A DNA stretch of 9,971 nucleotides from DAOSVX01 sp964616495 (GTDB lineage Bacteria; Bacillota_I; Bacilli_A; RF39; UBA660): positions 1-9,971 of the forward strand of contig CAZTRF010000034.1 of assembly GCA_964616495.1 (NCBI GenBank), written 5' to 3'. The notes beneath the pieces are model-generated. The model was not told where the DNA came from and did no database searches. It saw nothing but the letters and a program-made list of their open reading frames with translations. Every line of letters starts with the position of its first letter. The first letter of the stretch is position 1. Shown piece by piece: positions 5,604 to 9,971 of the stretch. The position numbers and the translations under genes are program-made.

Positions 5604-6035
5604 ATGGAAAAGAGGGTAACTAGTCGAGGAATTATTATAGAAGGGGAATTTGTATATTTGATGCATCGTCGTAAAAAACAAGACGATGGGAGTATACGTG
5701 AATATTATGTTATTCCTGGCGGAACTGTTGAATCGGGAGAAGATATATTAAAAACATTGTATCGAGAAATATATGAAGAATATATGGTTGAAGTAGATAA
5801 TTTGGGTTATTTAGGAGAATTAGAAAACAAAGATGCCAAAGCCTATTTTTATAAATGCAAAATAGTTTCAGGAAATCCTACTTTAGGAGGACCGGAAAAA
5901 GAAGCTAATAACGAAGATAACTCTTATGAAATAGTAAAGATTCCTATAAATGATTTAGATAATTATGATGTGGCTGCCAAAGACTTTATTTTGAAGGCTT
6001 ATAATAATGAATTTATAGAAAATAAAAATGCTTAA
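5604..6035 (+). CDS. Nudix hydrolase, 143 aa
   Basis: This is a compact single-domain Nudix protein, cytoplasmic, predicted to cleave a nucleoside diphosphate linkage with a divalent metal; the substrate is unknown. It opens with KRVTSRGIIIEGEFVYLMHR and YYVIPGG. The Nudix box runs from G40 to V62: G40, E46, R54-E55 and E58-E59 are present, while the final conserved Gly is M61. REIYEEY is otherwise standard. The second half (about 65-120) gives the remaining strands and the LGGPEKEANNEDNSYEIVKIPINDL segment common in short Nudix proteins. It has its own promoter and a perfect ribosome site and shares a terminator with the convergent DUF1846 gene. It is not a close copy of the Nudix protein at 3156: lengths, N-termini and flanks of the box all differ. 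Confidence 0.9.
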   Translation: MEKRVTSRGIIIEGEFVYLMHRRKKQDDGSIREYYVIPGGTVESGEDILKTLYREIYEEYMVEVDNLGYLGELENKDAKAYFYKCKIVSGNPTLGGPEKEANNEDNSYEIVKIPINDLDNYDVAAKDFILKAYNNEFIENKNA

Positions 6036-6051
6036 ATAAAAGCATTTTTTT
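6024..6051. terminator. Shared bidirectional terminator
   Basis: The perfect 10-bp stem AAAAATGCTT (6024-6033) / AAGCATTTTT (6040-6049) has a 6-base loop, flanked by T on the plus strand and by a T-rich minus strand. The Nudix stop (6033-6035) sits at the loop edge and the DUF1846 stop (6050-6052) at the right foot. Confidence 0.88.
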
Positions 6052-7531
6052 AATTGTCGAATAAATTATTAGAAAAGTAAACCGGTTCACAAGTTAAGTT
6101 TATTTTTAAACTTTTTAATATGGTCAAATCGCCATTAGTAACAATGTAAGTTGAATGAGCTTCACATCCATTCAATTTATTTAAAGTACTTAATGCCTTT
6201 TGAACTATAGGATTAGTAACAGAAGCTATAGATAATGCAATAATAACTTCTTGTAATTGCAAAAAATAGGGTTTATTATTTAATGACTTAGGCTTATATT
6301 TTATAATTGGCTCGATGACTATAGGAGATAATAAATCCATTTTATCAGGAATTTTTGATAAATATTTCATTGCATTTAGCATTAAACTAGCCGGGGCACT
6401 TAATAACTCAGTTTGTTTACCAGTAATAATTTTACCATTAGGTAATTTTAAAGAGACCACATGACGATTTTCTTTTTTTGATTTATCCAATGCCGGCTTT
6501 ACAACGTCTAAATAATTTTCGTCAACTTCTAATTCATTCATTAAACATTTAATTCGTTGAGGAACCTCATCAGTTACTAAGCCCATCTTTTTATCACATA
6601 GGGCTTGATAATATCTTCTCACAACCTCTTTTTTAGAGGCTTCTCTTATTAATTCATCCTCATTTATACAATATCCAACCATATTAACTCCCATATCGGT
6701 AGGAGAGTAATATAAGTCCTTATTAGTTATTTTGTTTAAAATGTTTTTTAACACTGGAAACATTTCCAAATCACGATTGTAATTTACAGTTAATTCATTA
6801 TATTTTTCTAAGTGAAAGCTGTCAATCATATTAACATCTTTTAAATCTGCTGTTGCAGCTTCATATGCAATGTTGATAGGATGTTTCAATGGTAAATTCC
6901 ATACTGGAAAAGTTTCGAATTTAGCATATCCAGCTTTAATACCTCTTTTGTATTCGTGATATAGCTGAGACAAACAAGTAGCTAATTTTCCACTTCCGGG
7001 ACCTGGAGCCGTTACTACAACCAATGGCTTAGTAGTTTCAATATAAGGATTTGCTCCATAACCTTCATCGCTAACTATTACATCAACATCAGTTGGGTAA
7101 CCTTTAGTGTAAGTGTGAATATAGGTTTTTATATTATGACTTTCTAATTTATTTTTAAAATTTATTGCATGGGGTTGACCTTCAAATAGGGTAATAACTA
7201 CTGAATTGATAGAAATTCCTAAATTTTTAAAATTATCCATTAATCGAAGAACTTCCATATCATATGTTATGCCATGTTCAGCCCTTATTTTGTTTCTTTC
7301 AATGTCTTTAGCACTGATACAAAAAATGACTTCAATATCCTTTTTAAATTCTTGCAAAACGCTTAGTTTAGAATCTAAACTTAATCCTGGTAAAACCCTA
7401 GTTGCATGATAATCATCAAATAACTTTCCACCACATTCTAAATAAAGCTTATTATCAAATAATTTAATCCTTTTTTTAATATTTTCACTTTGAATTTTTA
7501 TATATTTTTTATTATTGAAACCCACTTTCAT
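6050..7531 (-). CDS. DUF1846 family protein, 493 aa
   Basis: This is a full-length member of the DUF1846 family, cytoplasmic proteins of about 490-500 residues found widely in Bacillota; no biochemical role is established that I can state. Family blocks are easy to see: LYLECGGKLFDDYHATRVLPG (29-49), HGITYDMEVLRLMD (86-99), VSDEGYGANPYIETTKPLVVVTAPGPGSGK (153-182), GYAKFETFPVWNLPLKHPINIAYEAATADL (201-230) and YYSPTDMGVNMVGYCI (274-289). The APGPGSGK loop resembles a phosphate-binding loop but does not fit the Walker A spacing. No membrane segment or signal peptide is seen. The start at 7531 is preceded by AGGAAGGT on the minus strand. It is a single-gene unit ending in the terminator shared with the Nudix gene. 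Confidence 0.95.
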   Translation of the reverse strand: MKVGFNNKKYIKIQSENIKKRIKLFDNKLYLECGGKLFDDYHATRVLPGLSLDSKLSVLQEFKKDIEVIFCISAKDIERNKIRAEHGITYDMEVLRLMDNFKNLGISINSVVITLFEGQPHAINFKNKLESHNIKTYIHTYTKGYPTDVDVIVSDEGYGANPYIETTKPLVVVTAPGPGSGKLATCLSQLYHEYKRGIKAGYAKFETFPVWNLPLKHPINIAYEAATADLKDVNMIDSFHLEKYNELTVNYNRDLEMFPVLKNILNKITNKDLYYSPTDMGVNMVGYCINEDELIREASKKEVVRRYYQALCDKKMGLVTDEVPQRIKCLMNELEVDENYLDVVKPALDKSKKENRHVVSLKLPNGKIITGKQTELLSAPASLMLNAMKYLSKIPDKMDLLSPIVIEPIIKYKPKSLNNKPYFLQLQEVIIALSIASVTNPIVQKALSTLNKLNGCEAHSTYIVTNGDLTILKSLKINLTCEPVYFSNNLFDN

Positions 7532-7552
7532 AATGCACTACCTTCCTATTAA

Positions 7553-7561
7553 ATAGTAACA
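7553..7561 (-). promoter_or_regulatory. Possible extended -10 of the DUF1846 gene
   Basis: The minus strand reads TGT-TACTAT from 7561 to 7553. The -35 region is a T-rich stretch without a clear match. The leader is about 15 bases, with AGGAAGG before the start. Confidence 0.35.
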
Positions 7562-7582
7562 TTATTTTAAACAAAATAAAAT

Positions 7583-7610
7583 AAAAAAATCGAATTCAAT
7601 CAATTTTTTT
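7583..7610 (-). terminator. Terminator of the carboxypeptidase gene
   Basis: On the minus strand an 11-bp stem, AAAAAAATTGA with TCGATTTTTTT and one G-T pair, has a 6-base loop and begins at the stop codon. A long T-rich tail follows. The plus strand has no transcription unit arriving here. Confidence 0.75.
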
Positions 7611-8556
7611 ATTTTTCTACATAGAAAGCATAATATTCATCAAGAGTAATATCTTCATTATAAATAGCTTGAGCTGCCTTTAAACCAACATATCTGTAAT
7701 GCCATGCTTCATAATCAAACCCAGTTATGTCAGCTTTATCTTTAGGATATCTTAAGATAAATCCATATTTATAAGAGTTATTTGTTAGCCAGGTGAATTC
7801 AGCAGTATTTTCAAATTCATTTAAAGCAACATTAGGAGCAGAAATATCAACAGCTAAGCCAGTTTGGTGATCTGAATGGCCTGGTCTAGCAGATAACTTA
7901 TCTGCATATGCTTGGTTATTACTGTTTAATAAATTGTTGTATATTTTCTCTTGATTTTCATAAGAACGATATGAAGTAGAAGCAATTAATTTTAATCCTT
8001 CATTTTTAGCTACAGTACACATTTCAATAAAATTCTTTAAAGCCAATTCACTTAAAAAATTATTATCATAAGCATAAGTTAAAGGAATTGCTTTCAAATT
8101 TTGAGGATCTTCTGTTAACTCATAAAACTTATTTACTAAAATTAATTCGTTTTTATCTATATTTGCTTTAACAATATTGTTATACCAATTATTATTGGCT
8201 TTTACATTTATAATAGCTATCGTTTTACTTATTTCATCATTAATATGATTTTTTCGATATCCTAAATATTTTGAATAATTTTTAGAAATATAATATTTGG
8301 AATTTAGAATATTGATAATACTCTTATTATATTCGCTGTTAATGAGGTCAACAATGTTTTCTTCGCTTAACTTATCAGTAATGGCTTTTATTTCATTTTC
8401 ACTATATCCAACCTGAAGCAATTTATACTCGTTAGAATTTTTATATCGAGTTTGTTTAGTAGCAAAAAGTATGATAACAAATAGCAATATTACAGCAGCG
8501 CTTATAAAAATAACTTTTTTAACACTCTTTTTAAGAGTATATTTTTTTTTCATCAT
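7609..8556 (-). CDS. VanY-type D-alanyl-D-alanine carboxypeptidase, 315 aa
   Basis: This zinc peptidase should trim the terminal D-Ala from peptidoglycan stem peptides outside the membrane. Residues 14-33 are one membrane helix after a Lys-rich start (signal anchor). Residues 40-90 include LLQVGYSENEIKAITDKL, a region common in Gram-positive members. The catalytic domain runs from about 135 to 310: STSYRSYENQ (193-202, substrate-binding Arg R197 and Q202), PGHSDHQTGLAVDI (225-238, zinc ligands H230 and D237) and EAWHYRYVG (283-291, catalytic E283 and zinc ligand H286). All key residues are present, so it should be active. GAGGAG lies five bases before the first of two adjacent ATGs; either could be used. 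It is a single-gene unit with a near-consensus promoter. No van resistance partners are nearby, so this is housekeeping wall metabolism rather than glycopeptide resistance. Confidence 0.95.
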   Translation of the reverse strand: MMKKKYTLKKSVKKVIFISAAVILLFVIILFATKQTRYKNSNEYKLLQVGYSENEIKAITDKLSEENIVDLINSEYNKSIINILNSKYYISKNYSKYLGYRKNHINDEISKTIAIINVKANNNWYNNIVKANIDKNELILVNKFYELTEDPQNLKAIPLTYAYDNNFLSELALKNFIEMCTVAKNEGLKLIASTSYRSYENQEKIYNNLLNSNNQAYADKLSARPGHSDHQTGLAVDISAPNVALNEFENTAEFTWLTNNSYKYGFILRYPKDKADITGFDYEAWHYRYVGLKAAQAIYNEDITLDEYYAFYVEK

Positions 8557-8580
8557 ATTTTCTCCTCAATTATATATATA

Positions 8581-8609
8581 ATTATACCACTGATATAATT
8601 AAATGTAAA
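8581..8609 (-). promoter_or_regulatory. Promoter of the carboxypeptidase gene
   Basis: Minus strand: -35 TTTACA (8609-8604), a 17-base spacer and TATAAT (8586-8581) with a TGG extension. It lies back to back with the tRNA promoter at 8618-8645. Confidence 0.8.
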
Positions 8610-8617
8610 AATTAATC

Positions 8618-8645
8618 TTGAAATACCTTTAGTTTATGTTATACT
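8618..8645 (+). promoter_or_regulatory. Promoter of the tRNA-Thr/tRNA-Val pair
   Basis: The -35 TTGAAA (8618-8623), a 16-base spacer and TATACT (8640-8645) carry a TGT extension. It ends 12 bases before the first tRNA. The -35 is nine bases from the divergent -35 of the carboxypeptidase gene. Confidence 0.75.
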
Positions 8646-8657
8646 TATCTAGGAACT

Positions 8658-8731
8658 GCCGCTTTAGTTTAGTGGTAAAACAGGTGCGTGGTAAGCACCA
8701 AAGGACTGTCCGATTCAGTCAAGCGGCACCA
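8658..8731 (+). tRNA. tRNA-Thr (anticodon GGT), atypical T-loop
   Basis: This is a 74-base cloverleaf with CCA at 8729-8731 and discriminator A8728. Every stem is paired: acceptor GCCGCTT/AAGCGGC, D stem GTTT/AAAC, anticodon stem GGTGC/GCACC, T stem GACTG/CAGTC. The anticodon is GGT at 8690-8692, reading ACC and ACU. Three features are odd: the T-loop is TCCGATT, with C where T55 (pseudouridine) belongs; the variable loop is four bases; and anticodon-loop position 32 is G. The D arm (TAGTTTAGTGGTAAAAC) looks like those of glycine tRNAs. A strong promoter and intact stems argue for a working gene. Confidence 0.9.
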
Positions 8732-8750
8732 TTTATTTTAAATATTACAT

Positions 8751-8827
8751 GGGCGATTAGCTCAGTTGGTTAGAGTGTCTGCTTGACGTGCAGAAGGTCA
8801 TAGGTTCGAGTCCTATATCGCCCACCA
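8751..8827 (+). tRNA. tRNA-Val (anticodon GAC)
   Basis: This is a 77-base cloverleaf with CCA at 8825-8827. The acceptor GGGCGAT (8751-8757) pairs with ATCGCCC (8817-8823), discriminator A8824. The anticodon arm TCTGC-TTGACGT-GCAGA gives GAC at 8785-8787, reading GUC and GUU. The T arm ATAGG-TTCGAGT-CCTAT is canonical. It lies 19 bases after tRNA-Thr with no promoter between, so it is co-transcribed. Confidence 0.96.
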
Positions 8828-8837
8828 TTTGTTAATT

Positions 8838-8864
8838 AATTTGTACACTTCGTACAAATTTTTT
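8838..8864 (+). terminator. Terminator of the tRNA-Thr/tRNA-Val unit
   Basis: The perfect 9-bp stem AATTTGTAC (8838-8846) / GTACAAATT (8852-8860) has an ACTTC loop, followed by TTTT. It resembles the tRNA-Leu terminator at 3090-3115. Confidence 0.85.
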
Positions 8865-8928
8865 AATACATGTAAAAAAGCCTTTAAAAAGAAATTTTAT
8901 AATAAATACAATATCAAAAGTTGTTATT

Positions 8929-8960
8929 TTCACATACTATTCACATATCTGTTTTACAAT
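8929..8960 (+). promoter_or_regulatory. Direct-repeat operator with -10 ahead of the small secreted protein gene
   Basis: Three hexamers lie in the same direction: TTCACA (8929-8934), TTCACA (8940-8945) and TTTACA (8953-8958), with gaps of 5 and 7 bases. A -10-like TACAAT (8955-8960) overlaps the last. Its -35 position is occupied by the repeats and is not consensus. TT(A/C/T)ACA repeats on about one helical turn are the pattern bound by OmpR-family regulators such as PhoP of Bacillus; which regulator acts here is inference. Confidence 0.4.
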
Positions 8961-8986
8961 ACATAAGTATGAAAGGCAGATAATAA

Positions 8987-9244
8987 GTGAAAAGAAAAAC
9001 AAAAACCATTTTAGTCGTATTAATATGTGGTTTAATGTTTTTAAAGATGATTTGTGCTAAAACAAATAATTTGTCAAATGATAATCAAATTAATACAAAT
9101 GAAGCCCCATCAGATATGTCTGGTGTTGATGCCACAAATACTCCACTTGAGAAACCGGAGGGAGACGTGTCGATGCCAAATAATCAAGGAGGAATGCCAC
9201 CAAATATTAATAATACAATGTTAATTGATAATTCTATTAATTAG
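8987..9244 (+). CDS. Small Asn/Pro-rich secreted or membrane-anchored protein, 85 aa
   Basis: I do not recognise this protein. It starts with GTG (AAAGG ten bases upstream), followed by a Lys/Arg-rich head and a hydrophobic segment (about 7-24, TILVVLICGLMFLKMICA). That is a signal peptide or anchor; neither cysteine sits in a proper lipobox. The remaining 60 residues are polar and low in complexity: NNLSNDNQINTNE, then LEKPEGDVSMPNNQGGMPPNINN, then a short tail. The Pro/Gly/Met-rich part resembles linker segments found near the N-terminus of secreted carbohydrate-binding or CotH-like proteins, so this might be a shortened relative of one, a weak guess. No clear terminator follows, but the next gene has its own promoter. 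Regularly spaced repeats upstream suggest regulated expression. Confidence 0.6.
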   Translation: MKRKTKTILVVLICGLMFLKMICAKTNNLSNDNQINTNEAPSDMSGVDATNTPLEKPEGDVSMPNNQGGMPPNINNTMLIDNSIN

Positions 9245-9324
9245 TAAAAATAATTTTACAAAAAACTTATATTAAAAAATCACATTTTTAAGTTGTTTAT
9301 GTTAAAAGTTTTATATATTTTTGC

Positions 9325-9354
9325 TTGTACATAATTGTTTTACCGTGATATAAT
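9325..9354 (+). promoter_or_regulatory. Promoter of the thioredoxin-like gene
   Basis: The -35 TTGTAC (9325-9330), an 18-base spacer and TATAAT (9349-9354) carry a TGA extension. The region between the previous stop (9244) and this promoter shows only AT-rich sequence and weak, imperfect hairpins. Confidence 0.7.
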
Positions 9355-9361
9355 TATTGAA

Positions 9362-9370
9362 AGGAAGTGA
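9362..9370 (+). promoter_or_regulatory. Ribosome site deciding the thioredoxin-like start
   Basis: AGGAAGTGA matches AGGAGGTGA at eight of nine bases and is well spaced for ATG 9376. The in-frame GTG at 9367 lies within the site itself and is rejected. Confidence 0.75.
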
Positions 9371-9375
9371 AGAAA

Positions 9376-9939
9376 ATGGAGAAAAAGTTTTTGTCAGAAT
9401 TAAAAGTAATAAAGATTTTATTAATATGTTTACTAGTTATTTTAACTCTTAACACATGTTATATAATGTTTAGTGGTGGAAACGGAAGTGGAAGTACTAA
9501 CCAAACTGGTGAAGAAACAGAAGAATATGATGTAAGTATGTTTACAGCAATAGACCAAACAAAATTTATGAGTAATCTTAAAAGTAAAGATTTAAAAGTA
9601 ACATATTTTGGCCGTAGTAGTTGTGGATACTGCATTCAGTTTTTACCAACAATGCAAAAAGCTCAAACAAATTTAAAGTTTGAAATGAATTATGTTGATA
9701 TAACTAAAGTTGATGCTGAATCAGATGATTATAAGAAAATGGTTGAATTAATAAATGCCAAAACAGATGATTTGAATAAAAGATACGGATTAACAGGAAG
9801 TGACGAAGCTTATAAATACTTATATGGATATACACCTATGGTAACTATTACTCAGAACGGAAAAGTTGTTGACGTTTGGGTAGGGTATTCTGATTATGAT
9901 ACATTTGTATCTTGGTTAAATGATGCCGGAGTAAAATAA
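9376..9939 (+). CDS. Membrane-anchored thioredoxin-like protein with CGYC site, 187 aa
   Basis: This is an extracytoplasmic thiol-disulfide protein of the thioredoxin fold. Residues 11-32 are a membrane helix (signal anchor; the TLNTC sequence is not a lipobox), and residues 33-52 are a Gly/Ser/Thr/Glu linker. The fold follows: VTYFGRSSCGYCIQFLPTM (75-93) with active-site cysteines C83 and C86, VDIT (107-110), and the cis-proline loop GYTPMVTI (151-158, P154). The last strand and helix are KVVDVWVGYSDYDTFVSWL. The FGRxxCxYC opening and length resemble bacteriocin transport accessory proteins of the PedC type, but no bacteriocin or transporter gene is in the window. An insert of about 30 residues (113-143) separates the second strand from the cis-Pro loop. 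It is a single-gene unit between its promoter and the terminator at 9945. Target proteins are unknown. Confidence 0.88.
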   Translation: MEKKFLSELKVIKILLICLLVILTLNTCYIMFSGGNGSGSTNQTGEETEEYDVSMFTAIDQTKFMSNLKSKDLKVTYFGRSSCGYCIQFLPTMQKAQTNLKFEMNYVDITKVDAESDDYKKMVELINAKTDDLNKRYGLTGSDEAYKYLYGYTPMVTITQNGKVVDVWVGYSDYDTFVSWLNDAGVK

Positions 9940-9944
9940 AAAAT

Positions 9945-9966
9945 TGAGGAAATATCCTCATTTTTT
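9945..9966 (+). terminator. Terminator of the thioredoxin-like gene
   Basis: The 6-bp stem TGAGGA (9945-9950) / TCCTCA (9955-9960) has an AATA loop and is followed by six T. It is a clear rho-independent terminator at the window's right edge. Confidence 0.9.
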
Positions 9967-9971
9967 GTTCT

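Noticed and set aside
6985..7012. Walker A motif in the DUF1846 protein (APGPGSGK)
   Set aside because: The spacing does not fit GxxxxGK[ST]; described only as a glycine-rich phosphate-loop-like stretch.
8523..8552. ACTCTT-TTT-AAGAGT hairpin followed by a T-run on the plus strand, like a terminator
   Set aside because: It lies in the Lys-rich first codons of the leftward carboxypeptidase gene and no rightward transcript reaches it; the pattern follows from AAA/AAG codons.
9376..9465. Lipobox in the thioredoxin-like protein (LNTC) and in the 85-residue protein (KMIC, VLIC)
   Set aside because: The -1 and -3 residues do not fit the lipobox consensus; both are better read as signal anchors or simple signal peptides.
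1..9971. A defence island, prophage, insertion sequence, CRISPR array or glycopeptide-resistance cluster
   Set aside because: No integrase, transposase, repeat-spacer array, terminal repeats or van partner genes are visible; the VanY-type gene alone is ordinary wall metabolism.

Overview
The window is AT-rich, with short intergenic gaps, dense hairpin terminators, strong Shine-Dalgarno sites and Gram-positive signature genes (scpA, scpB, a DUF1846 protein, a YjcZ-type tiny membrane peptide, a VanY-type carboxypeptidase). This points to a low-GC Bacillota, most likely an uncultured gut-type member of the Bacilli/Erysipelotrichia side of the phylum. That placement is inference. The code looks standard: TGA ends scpB, no reading frame contains an internal TGA, and tryptophan is TGG, so this is not a UGA-Trp mollicute.

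Layout. Positions 1-363 carry a sigma-A-like promoter, two tiny one-helix membrane peptides and a terminator. Positions 365-2965 form a rightward cluster: an unrecognised membrane-anchored protein, scpA, scpB and a small DUF4190-like membrane protein. A tRNA-Leu(CAA) with its own promoter and terminator follows, then a Nudix hydrolase. This meets, across a shared bidirectional terminator, a leftward sugar-transfer-type ATP-grasp gene. A divergent HD-domain phosphohydrolase gene runs rightward from the same promoter region into tRNA-Arg(CCT). A second Nudix gene then converges on a leftward DUF1846 gene, again across a shared terminator. A leftward D,D-carboxypeptidase gene follows. The right end holds a tRNA-Thr(GGT)-tRNA-Val(GAC) pair, a small secreted or anchored Asn/Pro-rich protein preceded by regularly spaced direct repeats, and a membrane-anchored thioredoxin-like protein with a CGYC site.

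How the parts relate. ScpA and ScpB are the kleisin and winged-helix partners of SMC in chromosome segregation. The carboxypeptidase, thioredoxin-like protein and several anchored proteins act at the cell surface. The Nudix and HD proteins probably handle nucleotides. The tRNAs are scattered as single or paired units between single-gene operons. No phage, insertion sequence, CRISPR array or defence system is visible, and this looks like ordinary chromosomal backbone. The points most worth a second look are a tRNA-Thr with a non-canonical T-loop, OmpR-family-like direct repeats upstream of the gene at 8987, a tandem of tiny membrane peptides, and an unusually consistent TGn-extended -10 in nearly every promoter.
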